DNA of 64,000 nucleotides from Nocardia amikacinitolerans NBRC 108937 (GTDB lineage Bacteria > Actinomycetota > Actinomycetes > Mycobacteriales > Mycobacteriaceae): positions 1 to 64,000 of the forward strand of contig NZ_BDAU01000026.1 of NCBI RefSeq assembly GCF_001612615.1, given 5' to 3'. The notes under the pieces are model-generated. The model was given only the letters and a program-made list of their open reading frames with translations. It had not been told where the DNA came from and did no database searches. Positions 8,597 to 17,151 of the stretch are shown piece by piece; within the stretch, counting starts at the first letter, position 1; each line of letters opens with the position of its first letter. A program made the translations under genes and the position numbers.

Positions 8597-9238
8597 TCAG
8601 CTACCTTCCGCTGCTCCGGGCACGTAGAGGTGCCGCTTCGATATGTACTGGACCACGCCGTCGGGGACGAGGTACCACACCGGCCGATTCTCGGCGGCGC
8701 GTCGCCTGCACTCACTCGACGAGATGGCCAGGGCCGGGACCTCGATCATCGTCACCGCATCGGCCGGAAGATCACGCAGATGTTCCTGGAGATGATCGGC
8801 GTTCAGCTCGTAGCCCGGACGGCTCACCCCGACGAACTTCGCCAGTTCGAACAGTTCCGCCCAATCCTGCCACGAGAGGATGTTGGCCAGTGCGTCCGCT
8901 CCCGTGATGAAGTACAGCTCGGCGTCCGGATACTGCGCGCGCATCTCGCGCAGGGTGTCCACGGTGTAGGTGACCTTGCCGCGGTCGATGTCGGCCCTGC
9001 TCACCGAGAACCGCGGGTTGGAGGCCGTCGCGATGACGGTCATCAGGTACCTGTCCTCGGCCGGACTGACCTTCTTGTGTGCTTTCTGCCACGGCTGTCC
9101 GGTGGGGACGAAGATCACTTCGTCGAGGTCGAACCGGTTGGCGACTTCGCTGGCGGCGACCAGGTGCCCGTGGTGGATCGGGTCGAAGGTGCCGCCCATC
9201 ACCCCCAGCTTGCGTCCGGTCCGGCCTGTCTCTTGCAT
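8597..9238 (-). CDS. nadD: nicotinate-nucleotide adenylyltransferase
   Basis: 213-aa NadD, which joins nicotinate mononucleotide and ATP to form deamido-NAD. The nucleotidyltransferase signature GVMGGTFDPIHHGHL is near the N-terminus and the second substrate motif ISSSECRRRAAENRP near the C-terminus, followed by VPDGVVQYISKRHLY. The ATG at 9238 is chosen; a further 26 open codons upstream run into a GC-rich hairpin region. First gene of the nadD-rsfS-gpgP-octT-degV run. Confidence 0.95.
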   Translation of the reverse strand: MQETGRTGRKLGVMGGTFDPIHHGHLVAASEVANRFDLDEVIFVPTGQPWQKAHKKVSPAEDRYLMTVIATASNPRFSVSRADIDRGKVTYTVDTLREMRAQYPDAELYFITGADALANILSWQDWAELFELAKFVGVSRPGYELNADHLQEHLRDLPADAVTMIEVPALAISSSECRRRAAENRPVWYLVPDGVVQYISKRHLYVPGAAEGS

Positions 9239-9274
9239 GAGTGCCGAGCTTAATGCTCGGCCGCCGGCCACCGC

Positions 9275-9305
9275 CCGGACGCCCGGCTCCCGGGCGGGCG
9301 TCCGG
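9275..9305 (-). terminator. GC hairpin between the STAND operon and nadD
   Basis: CCGGACGCCCG (9275-9285) pairs exactly with CGGGCGTCCGG (9295-9305) around a 9-base loop. It lies 89 bases after the small STAND-partner gene and ahead of nadD, both on the minus strand. No T-run follows, so it may end transcription weakly or shape the nadD leader. Confidence 0.5.
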
Positions 9306-9393
9306 TACAGCGGCACCGGACCCGCCCGGCGCCGGAAGGCCGCCGCTCGCGACCGGGTGGATCACCGTGGGATGCGGCAGGACGCCGCGCTGC

Positions 9394-9825
9394 TCAGGCC
9401 CCGTCCGCCGAACCGAACCGGCGCACGAACTCCCCGGCAAGTCCCGCGCCCGCCGCGGCGACCAGCGCGCCGACGGCGGGATGAACGATCAGGCCGGTCA
9501 CCGCGCCCGCCAGTTCGGGCAGCCGCCGCGCGAACCAGTTGCGCACGTATTCCATGGTCGACAGGTCCGGCTCGTCCGCCGTCACCGCCTCCTCCAGTTC
9601 GTCGACCCGCTCCGCGGCCTGGTCCCGCAGCGGACCGTCGGTGGGCAGCTGCGCCCGCAGCCGCTCGAACTCGGCGCGCAGACCGGTCAGGTCGACGCCG
9701 GCGTTCTGGGTGGAGTCTCGGCCCGCCTCGACCCGGCTGACGGTGTTGTGGTGTCCCACGGCGATCTGGCCTGGCACGTCACCGCCGACGTTCAGGTGGT
9801 AGTTGGCTCCGGATGTCTCGGTCAC
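9394..9825 (-). CDS. small putative effector or adaptor sharing an N-terminal motif with the adjacent STAND ATPase
   Basis: 143 aa with no enzyme motif I recognise. Residues 11-30 (LNVGGDVPGQIAVGHHNTVS) line up without a gap on residues 11-30 of the next protein upstream, sharing VGG at 13-15, GQ at 19-20, VG at 23-24 and N at 27. A charged helical segment follows (LTGLRAEFERLRAQL...RVDELEEAV), then a C-terminal hydrophobic Gly/Ala-rich stretch (LAGAVTGLIVHPAVGALVAA, to about residue 131) and a basic end FVRRFG. Matching N-terminal motifs between an NLR-like ATPase and a small neighbour are known from bacterial amyloid-signalling pairs; the hydrophobic C-terminus could be membrane-active. The function is inference. 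The gene starts 12 bases after the ATPase stop. Confidence 0.75.
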   Translation of the reverse strand: MTETSGANYHLNVGGDVPGQIAVGHHNTVSRVEAGRDSTQNAGVDLTGLRAEFERLRAQLPTDGPLRDQAAERVDELEEAVTADEPDLSTMEYVRNWFARRLPELAGAVTGLIVHPAVGALVAAAGAGLAGEFVRRFGSADGA

Positions 9826-9837
9826 GGTGCGGTCCTC

Positions 9838-11961
9838 TCAGGTCGGGGGGATGGATGGGATCGGGAGTTCCGAGGTGCTGGACGGCGGCGGAAGGGTCAC
9901 CGTCGGCGATGGCGGAATGGTCGTCGTCGAGGACGGGGCGGTGGTGGAAGAGGACGAGCCGGTCGGCGAGGTGGTCCCGGTCGGTGGGAGCACCGCGACG
10001 CCGCGCAGTTCGAAGGTGATGGCCGAGCCACCCGAGTCGGACGGAATGACCAGCTTGGCGGCGTAGTCACCGGGCTCGGTCGGGCTGAAGGTGAAGTCGT
10101 ACACGCATCCGCCCACTCCGACGGGCGGACAGGGGTTGGGCGTCGCCTGAAAGACCGGGTCGCCCGAGAGCGCGGCGGCCGCCTCGTTGTCGCAGGACAA
10201 CCAGGGAAACCCGTCCGACCGGGTCACGGGTTCCCCGCCAACCACCGCTTCGAAGGTGACCAGGTAGGTCTGGGGAGAGCAGTCGGTGGATCCCGGTCCT
10301 GGGTCGGCACGCGGCGGTGCGGGCGTCCGCGGCGGGACCTGGGCCGGGCCGGTGGTCTGCGCCAAGGTCGTGGTGACCGGGATCAGACCGGTCGTCGCCG
10401 TGGGCAGCACCGTCGTGATCGGCGCCTGCCCGACCGCGGGCGGCGCGTCGCCGGAGGTGAGGCGTACTCCGGTGACCGTCGCGGCGAGCGCGAGCGCCGC
10501 GACCACGGAGCCCGTCGCGACCGGATGACCGAGCGCGGTCGAACGCAGCGCCTCCCGCACCGTGTGCGAACCCGCCTGCTTCGTGGCGACGACCGTCGCG
10601 CTCGCACCCACGCCGGCTGTCATCCCGACGGCCATGCCGAGCGCCTGCTCGCGAACGTGCGTTTCCCTGGTGAAGTACGCGAGATCGGCGGCGTGCCCGA
10701 CGTGGGTCGCCGCCTGCAGGCCTAGCGCGAGCACCTCTTTCCAGCATCCCCACCGCAAGGACCTGCCGAGGACCGGTGAGACCGCCCTGGCCAGTTCGCG
10801 CACCGGGTCGTGCCGTCCGCGCACCATTCCGGCCCGGAGCACCCGCACGACGACGATGTCGACCTCGCGTATCTCCGCGGGCGTCGCCGTCCCGACCACC
10901 CAATCGCGCAGCTGGACAAGGTAATCGGACGGATCGGGCGGCGGACCCTGCCACTCGGCGGTGAGCGCCGTCGGATTGCCGGTCAGCCGGTAGCCGGAGG
11001 CGAACGGTTCGGCGAGGTGGATGCGCTCGAGCGCGGTCAACGCCGCCGCCGCGTCCGGTCGGCGGATCAGCACGCCGAGCACGGTGGGGGTCACCGTGGC
11101 GCCGGCCAGCGCGCACAGCGCCCGGAGCGCATCGCGCACGTGACCGGCCAAGCCGGCGACCATCGCCCGCTGGAGCACGCCGGGATCGGCGAAGAACTCA
11201 CCGGAGCCCGAGGCACCGACCCACGCGGCGGCGCGCACCAGGGCGAGCGGATGCCCGCGCGCCGCCCGGCACAACTGTCTCGCCGCTTCCGTGTGGCGGC
11301 CGAGCCCACGACCGAGCGTGCGCGCGAGCAGCGCCATCGCCTGCGGCTCCGGCAGGCCCTGCAACTCCAGCGAATAGCCGTGGCCCCACAGGGTTCTCGT
11401 CGTCGTCGCGACGATCAGATCCCCCGAGGGCACCGCGTCCAGCACGCTGTCCAGGTCGGCGGCGGAGCCCTCGAAATCGTCGAGGACGATCAGCGCGCGG
11501 ATCGATCCCATCAACCGGCGCAGCGCGGTGGGGTCCGGCCGGTAGTCGACCGCGTCGTAACAGGCTTCGAACAGAGATTGCAGCAGATCCTCGACGGCGA
11601 GCCCGGCCGCCGAAAGATAGACGACGGGGTGACCGCCCCGGGCGCGGTCGGCGGCGAAACGGCGAAGCAGCGTCGTCTTGCCGACGCCCGGTGGTCCCGA
11701 GATCTCCACGGGCACAGACCGATCCAACGAAGTGGCCACGCCGTGCAGCTCGCGCAGCCGCCCGATCATGTCGCCGCGCGGCGGCGGAATCGGCAACCCG
11801 ACCGGCCTGCTCCGCCGTCGCACCGCGGGCGGTGGGCCGTCGCGGACGAAGACCTGTGATCCGTGCGCGTTGATGACGACGTTGTGTTCGCCGACGACAA
11901 CCTGCCCCGCAACGCTCCCGCCGACGCTGACTCGGTGGACCCTACTGTTTTCCCCATCCAT
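9838..11961 (-). CDS. membrane-anchored STAND/NB-ARC-like ATPase with extracellular Ser/Thr/Pro-rich tail
   Basis: 707 aa. Residues 11-30 hold the motif shared with the next gene, including GQVVVGEHNVV (19-29), which resembles RHIM-like amyloid motifs (VG-x-x-N-x-V). An ATPase domain follows: Walker A GPPGVGKTT (89-97), Walker B LIVLDDF (157-163), sensor IVATTTRT (183-190) and GHPLAL (236-241), the set typical of NB-ARC/STAND signalling ATPases. A helical region runs to about 470, then one membrane helix (about 483-498, VVAALALAATVTGV). The outer part has a Cys-containing beta-rich domain (about 558-656) and a Pro/Ser/Thr tail. I see no TPR, WD40 or LRR sensor. A nucleotide switch fused to an extracytoplasmic domain is unusual. 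The fold is clear; the biological role is inference. Confidence 0.82.
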   Translation of the reverse strand: MDGENSRVHRVSVGGSVAGQVVVGEHNVVINAHGSQVFVRDGPPPAVRRRSRPVGLPIPPPRGDMIGRLRELHGVATSLDRSVPVEISGPPGVGKTTLLRRFAADRARGGHPVVYLSAAGLAVEDLLQSLFEACYDAVDYRPDPTALRRLMGSIRALIVLDDFEGSAADLDSVLDAVPSGDLIVATTTRTLWGHGYSLELQGLPEPQAMALLARTLGRGLGRHTEAARQLCRAARGHPLALVRAAAWVGASGSGEFFADPGVLQRAMVAGLAGHVRDALRALCALAGATVTPTVLGVLIRRPDAAAALTALERIHLAEPFASGYRLTGNPTALTAEWQGPPPDPSDYLVQLRDWVVGTATPAEIREVDIVVVRVLRAGMVRGRHDPVRELARAVSPVLGRSLRWGCWKEVLALGLQAATHVGHAADLAYFTRETHVREQALGMAVGMTAGVGASATVVATKQAGSHTVREALRSTALGHPVATGSVVAALALAATVTGVRLTSGDAPPAVGQAPITTVLPTATTGLIPVTTTLAQTTGPAQVPPRTPAPPRADPGPGSTDCSPQTYLVTFEAVVGGEPVTRSDGFPWLSCDNEAAAALSGDPVFQATPNPCPPVGVGGCVYDFTFSPTEPGDYAAKLVIPSDSGGSAITFELRGVAVLPPTGTTSPTGSSSSTTAPSSTTTIPPSPTVTLPPPSSTSELPIPSIPPT

Positions 11962-11996
11962 GCGAATCTCCCCGGCGACCTCGGTCGTAGCGCAAG

Positions 11997-12014
11997 AGTA
12001 ATCGATGGATTACT
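11997..12014. promoter_or_regulatory. perfect inverted repeat upstream of the STAND gene
   Basis: AGTAATC-GATG-GATTACT is a perfect 7-base inverted repeat in the 158-base gap before the STAND ATPase start, 36-53 bases upstream of it. The gap is clearly richer in A+T than its surroundings and also holds TTGACT on the minus strand (about 12,070-12,075). It looks like an operator or promoter region for the STAND gene and its partner. No regulator gene is adjacent. Confidence 0.5.
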
Positions 12015-12119
12015 TTCCGGCTCAGCATTATTCGCGCGCCGAATGGGAATGTCTTTAGTTCGGACAATCAGTCAATTCTTGGCATACCCAAACGGCTGAG
12101 CATCCGCAGAAGAACGCCG

Positions 12120-12998
12120 TCAGCGCTCCCGCATGTCCGCGAGCTGGTTGCGGGTGTATTCGAGTTCGAGGCTCACCTGCGCCGAGGGTTCGCGTGCGGC
12201 CAGCGCCTCCAGTTCGGCGAGCACCGCACCGAGCGCGGCGATCCCGTCCGCCCGCTCGGTCTCGGAGTCGGCGGTCCAATACCGCAGCCAGGCCGCCGAA
12301 CGCAGACAGCGCGAGCGAGGACCGATCCGGTCCAAGTCGCCCCAGAGCTCGGCGGCCCGCAGGTACACGAGCCGGGCCCGGTCCTCCGCGCCGCCCGCGT
12401 CCAACGCGGAGGCGGCCGACCAGACCAGCTCGGCTTGAAGTTCGACACGCGCGCGATCGGCGCGTATCAGTCGCGCCCCTTCGAGAAACTGCTCGCCCGC
12501 TTCGCGATACCTGCCGACGACACGCAACGATTTGCCGAATTGCCCACGCAGCACCGCCATTTCGGCCGCCGGATAGGGCGCGACGCCCGCCGCGAGCGGC
12601 GGCTCGAAGAGCCCGACGGCCTCGGCGTGCCGTCCCGCCCTGTGCAGTGCGCGCGCCGCGACCAAGGTCAGGTGCACCGCGTCCGCGTCGGACACACCAC
12701 CCCAGCGCGCGGCGGCGTGCAGCGCCGTTTCCGCCAGCTCCAGCTCCCGCCCCGGTCTGCCTGAGAGCACCATGACGAGCTGCGAATGCCACCGCGCGAG
12801 CGTCTCGACCGGCAGCGCGCCCGCGCCGAGGGCCAGCGCATTGCGCAGGTACTCCTCCGCCTCAGCGGGCGCGTCGAGCAGCCGGGCCGCGGCCAGCTCG
12901 GCCAGGCGCTCGGCTTCCTCGCCCCGTTCGTCCCCTCCCCCGTCGCCGCTCTGCTCGGCACACCCCGACCCGACGCCTTCCGGCGCTTCGTTCCCCAT
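12120..12998 (-). CDS. TPR-like helical repeat protein
   Basis: 292 aa, almost wholly helical and rich in Ala, Leu, Glu and Arg, with repeated helix pairs of TPR type (for example ALHRAGRHAEAVGLFEPPLA, then GRYREAGEQFLEGARLIRAD). No catalytic motif, signal peptide or membrane helix is seen. It is transcribed toward the STAND ATPase. Because that ATPase lacks its own repeat sensor, this protein might supply one in trans, but the 158-base gap and separate promoter-like region weaken the link. Function unknown. Confidence 0.6.
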   Translation of the reverse strand: MGNEAPEGVGSGCAEQSGDGGGDERGEEAERLAELAAARLLDAPAEAEEYLRNALALGAGALPVETLARWHSQLVMVLSGRPGRELELAETALHAAARWGGVSDADAVHLTLVAARALHRAGRHAEAVGLFEPPLAAGVAPYPAAEMAVLRGQFGKSLRVVGRYREAGEQFLEGARLIRADRARVELQAELVWSAASALDAGGAEDRARLVYLRAAELWGDLDRIGPRSRCLRSAAWLRYWTADSETERADGIAALGAVLAELEALAAREPSAQVSLELEYTRNQLADMRER

Positions 12999-13055
12999 GC
13001 GGGGATCGTTCGCGAAACCGCCAAAGAAACGCTTAACGAATCCTGATCGTCTCGG

Positions 13056-13400
13056 TCATGGCTTGGGGCGCTTGGATTTCGGCAGCTTGCCGACGATCGC
13101 GTCGTAGGACTGGTCGACGAGCTCGCGCAGTTCGTCGGCCGGGACCGCCCCGCCGAGGCGGATACTGTTCCATCCGTAGCGGCCGATGTATGCCGAGGCG
13201 GTGACGTCGTCCGGGTAGATGCGCACGAGTTCGTCGGCCTCCTCGCGATTTCGCCCGCATTTGAGGCCGACCGCGTCGCCACCGCCGAGGAACGCGAAGA
13301 TCTTGTCGCCGACCTTCGCGACGACGTCGCCCTCCCACGGTTCGTCCTGCCACGCGCCCGGTTTGGCGAGGCAGTAGGCCAGCAGCTGTGCGTCGTCCAT
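13056..13400 (-). CDS. MmcQ/YjbR family protein
   Basis: 114-aa YjbR/MmcQ-type protein. These small proteins have a double-wing DNA-binding-like fold and no agreed function. Features are LLAYCLAKPGAWQDEPWEGD at the N-terminus, KIFAFLGGGDAVGLKC in the middle, and the signature WNSIRLGGAVPADELRELVD with a basic tail. It starts 1 base after the VWA gene stop, so it is co-transcribed with it. Confidence 0.88.
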   Translation of the reverse strand: MDDAQLLAYCLAKPGAWQDEPWEGDVVAKVGDKIFAFLGGGDAVGLKCGRNREEADELVRIYPDDVTASAYIGRYGWNSIRLGGAVPADELRELVDQSYDAIVGKLPKSKRPKP

Positions 13401-13401
13401 C

Positions 13402-14829
13402 TCAGACCGGCAGGAGTCGGGAGACGACGTCGGTCAGCTGTCTGGCCGAACGGCATTCGTACATGTCGATCACCTCGCGATAGCGGTCGGCGGCGGAATC
13501 GCCTGAGCCCCATTGGGTTCGCGGTTCCGGGTTGAGCCAGTGCGCGTGCTTGGCGACACCGACCAGTGCGCGCAGCGTATCCAGTTGCGGATCACGGTAA
13601 TTCGTGCGGGCATCACCCAGGATCAGCAGCGAGCTGCGGCTGGTGACGGCGTCGGGGAACTCGCGCGCGAACGCGGTCAGCGCGCCGCCGTAGTCGGAAT
13701 GCCCGTCGAAGCCGACGACGTCGGACTCGGTGAAGATCTTGGCCATCGCCTCGTCGAGCTGCGTGCTCGGATCGAAGAACCGGGTCACCTCGTCGGTGTT
13801 GTCGACGAACGCGAAAATCCGCACCCGCGAGAACTGTTCACGCAACGCGCTCACCAGCAGCAGGGTGAAGTTGCTGAAACCGGCCACGGAACCCGAGACA
13901 TCGCACAGCAAGACCAGTTCCGGACGCCCCGGATGCGGCTTGCGGTTCACCAGATCGATCGGCACGCCGCCGGTCGACATGGACTTGCGCAGCGTGCGCC
14001 GCAGGTCGATCTCGCCGCGGCGAGCGTGCTTGCGCCGCACCGCGAGTCGCGAGGCAAGGATCCGGGCCAAACGCTGGCTGCTGCGCCGCAATTCGGCGAG
14101 CTCGCGTTCGGAGGCACGCAGGAAGTCCACGTCCTCGGCCTGCCGCGCGACACCGTAGCTCGCGACCCGCTCGCGGCCGATGCGTTCGGCCACCCGCCTG
14201 CGCGTCTCGGCCTCGACGGCGGCGCGGAAGCCGTCGATGCGCTGACGAGCCGCGCGCCGGGCGATCTCGGCGTCGAACGCGCTGGTGTCCGGCCCGACGG
14301 CGAGACCGGCCAGGATCTTGGCCAGCAACGTCTGCGGCTGAACTTCTTTGAGCGCCTGGTAGGCCGAGAACGAGGGACCGCGCGCGGACTGATACTGGCC
14401 GAGTTGTTCGACCAGCTGCCCCGCCAACTGCTCCAGCCGCCTGCGTGGATCGTCGAGTGCCAGCAACTCGGCGAGCATGTCGCGCAGGGCCGGAATGTCC
14501 ACCTCGCCCGCGGGTGTGTGCGGGATCGCCACCTCGTCGGCGGCGACGCCGCGCTGACCCACCGCGACCGGGAACCACAGGTCGAACAGCCCGTCGAAGG
14601 TCGCGCGATGGGTGGTGCGGCGCAGCAGCGCGCACGCCAAGCCCTCGCGCAGCACCTCGCGATCCAGCAGATCCAGCACCGTCATCACCCGGCCCGCGTC
14701 CACGGTTTCCGACGGTCCGACCGGGATGCCGCGTGCCCGCAGCGCCTCGACGAAACCGACGAGATGGCCGGGCAGCCCGTGCGGGGCGTCCAACGACACC
14801 GAATCCGCCGGGCCCGATCCCGCGACCAC
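13402..14829 (-). CDS. VWA domain (CoxE-like) protein
   Basis: 475-aa CoxE/VWA family protein that works with MoxR-type AAA ATPases, probably in metal loading or assembly of partner proteins. The C-terminal VWA domain begins LVLLCDVSGSVAGF, with the DxSGS metal-ion site intact, and continues FAFVDNTDEVTRFF and SSLLILGDARTNYRD. The N-terminal half is helical and Arg-rich. It follows the MoxR gene with a 3-base gap. The start is GTG at 14829. The pair corresponds to Rv2425c-Rv2426c of M. tuberculosis. Confidence 0.92.
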   Translation of the reverse strand: MVAGSGPADSVSLDAPHGLPGHLVGFVEALRARGIPVGPSETVDAGRVMTVLDLLDREVLREGLACALLRRTTHRATFDGLFDLWFPVAVGQRGVAADEVAIPHTPAGEVDIPALRDMLAELLALDDPRRRLEQLAGQLVEQLGQYQSARGPSFSAYQALKEVQPQTLLAKILAGLAVGPDTSAFDAEIARRAARQRIDGFRAAVEAETRRRVAERIGRERVASYGVARQAEDVDFLRASERELAELRRSSQRLARILASRLAVRRKHARRGEIDLRRTLRKSMSTGGVPIDLVNRKPHPGRPELVLLCDVSGSVAGFSNFTLLLVSALREQFSRVRIFAFVDNTDEVTRFFDPSTQLDEAMAKIFTESDVVGFDGHSDYGGALTAFAREFPDAVTSRSSLLILGDARTNYRDPQLDTLRALVGVAKHAHWLNPEPRTQWGSGDSAADRYREVIDMYECRSARQLTDVVSRLLPV

Positions 14830-14832
14830 GGC

Positions 14833-15708
14833 TCAGGCCAGCTTCAGCTCGGCCAGCGCGCGCTGGTGATCGCTCTGGTGTTTCAGCACGACGCCGAGGG
14901 TGGCGCGCACGGTGGAGTCGTCCAGGTCCTTGAGGCCGAGCGCCAGCAGGGTGCGGCCCCAGTCGATGGATTCGGCGACCGAGGGCAGCTTCTTCAACTG
15001 CATCCCGCGCAGCACGTGCACGATGCGCACCAGCTGCGCCGACACCGCGGCGGACAGCTCCGGCACCCGGCTGGCCAGGATGCGGCGCTCGAGTTCCTCG
15101 TCCGGGAAGTCCAGGTGCAGGTACAGGCAGCGGCGCTTGAGCGCCTCGGACAGCTCCCTGGTGGCGTTGGAGGTCAGCACCACGAACGGCTTCCGGCTGG
15201 CGGTGATCGTGCCCAATTCCGGGACGGTGACGGCGAAATCGCTCAGCACCTCGAGCAGCAGACCCTCGATCTCGACGTCGGCCTTGTCGGTCTCGTCGAT
15301 CAGCAGCACCGTGGGGTCGGCGCGGCGGATCGCGGTCAGCAGCGGCCGGGAGAGCAGGAACTCCTCGGTGAAGACGTCGGCTTTCGTCTCCTGCCAATCG
15401 TTTTCGCTGGAGGCCTGGATGCGCAGGATCTGCTTGGCGTGGTTCCACTCGTACAGCGCGCGGGCCTCGTCGACACCCTCGTAGCACTGCAACCGCACCA
15501 GTTCCGCGCCCGCGGTCTGCGCGACGGCGCGGGCCAGCTCGGTCTTGCCGACACCGGCCGGGCCCTCGATCAGCAGCGGCTTGCCCAGGCGGTCGGCGAG
15601 GAACACCGAGGTGGCGGTGGCCTTGTCGGCCAGATAGCCGGTGGTGGCGAGCCGCTCGATCACATCGTCGACCGAGGAAAAGATCGGCTCTTGCGGTGCA
15701 TCGGCCAC
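14833..15708 (-). CDS. MoxR-like AAA ATPase
   Basis: 291-aa AAA+ ATPase of the MoxR/CoxD type. Walker A is GPAGVGKTELARA, Walker B TVLLIDETDKAD, and sensor 1 lies in PFVVLTSNATRELSEALKRR, a hallmark of the family. It probably remodels or activates a client together with the VWA protein encoded just downstream. The start is GTG at 15708. A short palindrome separates it from proA. Confidence 0.93.
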   Translation of the reverse strand: MADAPQEPIFSSVDDVIERLATTGYLADKATATSVFLADRLGKPLLIEGPAGVGKTELARAVAQTAGAELVRLQCYEGVDEARALYEWNHAKQILRIQASSENDWQETKADVFTEEFLLSRPLLTAIRRADPTVLLIDETDKADVEIEGLLLEVLSDFAVTVPELGTITASRKPFVVLTSNATRELSEALKRRCLYLHLDFPDEELERRILASRVPELSAAVSAQLVRIVHVLRGMQLKKLPSVAESIDWGRTLLALGLKDLDDSTVRATLGVVLKHQSDHQRALAELKLA

Positions 15709-15733
15709 TGGTCAGTCCTTCCTTCGAAAAGCA

Positions 15734-15749
15734 GGAGGCGGTCGCCTCC
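15734..15749 (-). terminator. short perfect palindrome between proA and moxR
   Basis: GGAGGCGGTCGCCTCC is a 7-base perfect palindrome arm pair in the 62-base gap between the proA stop and the moxR start. It could be a weak transcription end for proA or a protein-binding site. No T-run follows. Confidence 0.3.
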
Positions 15750-15770
15750 GTCGAGCCCGCAAGCGGCGGA

Positions 15771-17036
15771 CTACACGGGCCGAGTCTGCCCGTCGCCCCA
15801 GACGATCCACTTGGTGGAGGTGAGCTCCGGCAGCGCCATCGGGCCGCGCGCGTGCAGCTTCTGGGTCGAGATGCCGATCTCGGCGCCGAAGCCGAACTGC
15901 TCGCCGTCGGTGAACGCGGTGGACGCGTTGACCATCACCGCCGCGGCGTCCACCCGGCTGGTGAACTCCCGCGCCGCCGCCAGTTCGGCGGTGACGATGG
16001 CCTCGGTGTGGCCGGTGCCCCAGGTGTTGATGTGCTCGACGGCGGCGTCCAGATCGTCGACGATCTTCAGCGCGATATCCAGGGTGAGGTACTCCTCGCC
16101 CCAGTCGGCGTCGGTGGCGGGCACCTGGCCGGGCAGATCGCCGTGAATGGTGACGCCGTGCTTCTCCAGGGCGGCGGTGAGCTTGGGCAGCGCGGTGTCG
16201 GCGATGGCCTTGTCGATCAGCAGCGTCTCGGCCGCGTTGCAGACGCTGGGGCGGCGGGTCTTGGCGTTGATCAGGATCCGCTCGGCCATCTCCAGGTCGG
16301 CGGCCGCGTGCACATAGACGTGGCAGTTGCCGGTGCCGGTCTCGATGGTCGGCACGGTTGCGTCGCGCACCACCGCGTTGATCAGCCCGGCGCCGCCGCG
16401 CGGGATCACCACGTCGACCAAGCCGCGCGCCTGGATCAGGTGGGTCACGCTGGAGCGGTCGTGGCTGGGCAGCAGCTGCACGGCATCGGCCGGAATACCT
16501 TGGGACGTCAGCGCTTCGCGCAGCACCTCGACCAGCGCGGCATTGGACTCCGCGGCCGAGGAGGAACCGCGGAGCAGGGCGGCGTTGCCCGATTTCAGCG
16601 CTAGACCGAAAGCGTCGACGGTGACGTTCGGCCGCGCCTCGTACACCATGCCGACCACGCCGAGCGGCACCCGCACCTGACGGACCTCGAGGCCGTTGGG
16701 CAGCGTCGAGCCGCGCACCACGCCGCCGATCGGGTCAGGCAGACCGGCCACCTGCCGCAATCCGGAGGCGATGCCGTCGATGCGCGCCTTGGTCAGGCGC
16801 AGCCGGTCGAGCAGCGAGGTTTCGGTGCCCGCGGCCTCGGCGGTCGCGATGTCCTTGTCGTTGGCCGCGAGCACCGTGTCGGCCGCCGCGAGCAGCGCGT
16901 CTGCGGCGGCGTGCAGCGCCTCGTTCTTCTGCGCGGTGGTCAGCTGGGCCAGCGCCCTTGACGCGACGCGGGCCTTTCGCGCGGCGTCGTGTACCGCCTC
17001 GCGGACATCCAGCTCGGTCGTCGTTCCTACCGTCAT
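15771..17036 (-). CDS. proA: gamma-glutamyl phosphate reductase
   Basis: 421-aa ProA, which reduces gamma-glutamyl phosphate with NADPH to glutamate semialdehyde, the second step of proline synthesis. The catalytic Cys lies in RRPSVCNAAETLLID. LRQVAGLPDPIGGVV, VRVPLGVVGMVYEARPNVTV and IPRGGAGLINAVV are typical of the family. proB is about 39 kb away, at 56.6 kb, on the same strand. In M. tuberculosis the two genes are also separated, but by a shorter set of genes. Confidence 0.97.
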   Translation of the reverse strand: MTVGTTTELDVREAVHDAARKARVASRALAQLTTAQKNEALHAAADALLAAADTVLAANDKDIATAEAAGTETSLLDRLRLTKARIDGIASGLRQVAGLPDPIGGVVRGSTLPNGLEVRQVRVPLGVVGMVYEARPNVTVDAFGLALKSGNAALLRGSSSAAESNAALVEVLREALTSQGIPADAVQLLPSHDRSSVTHLIQARGLVDVVIPRGGAGLINAVVRDATVPTIETGTGNCHVYVHAAADLEMAERILINAKTRRPSVCNAAETLLIDKAIADTALPKLTAALEKHGVTIHGDLPGQVPATDADWGEEYLTLDIALKIVDDLDAAVEHINTWGTGHTEAIVTAELAAAREFTSRVDAAAVMVNASTAFTDGEQFGFGAEIGISTQKLHARGPMALPELTSTKWIVWGDGQTRPV

Positions 17037-17151
17037 GGGTACAGCCTACGCACCGGGTCGGCGGCGTTTTCCACCTGCTCGAGCACCCGGCGCGCGGACG
17101 TACCGTTCGGTTGCGTGCAGGTGCGGCGACCGGGGACTACCGTCCGGCGGT

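Noticed and set aside
13513..16146. Plus-strand reading of 877 codons over the VWA/MoxR/proA genes
   Set aside because: Antisense to three well-supported genes; no recognisable domain.
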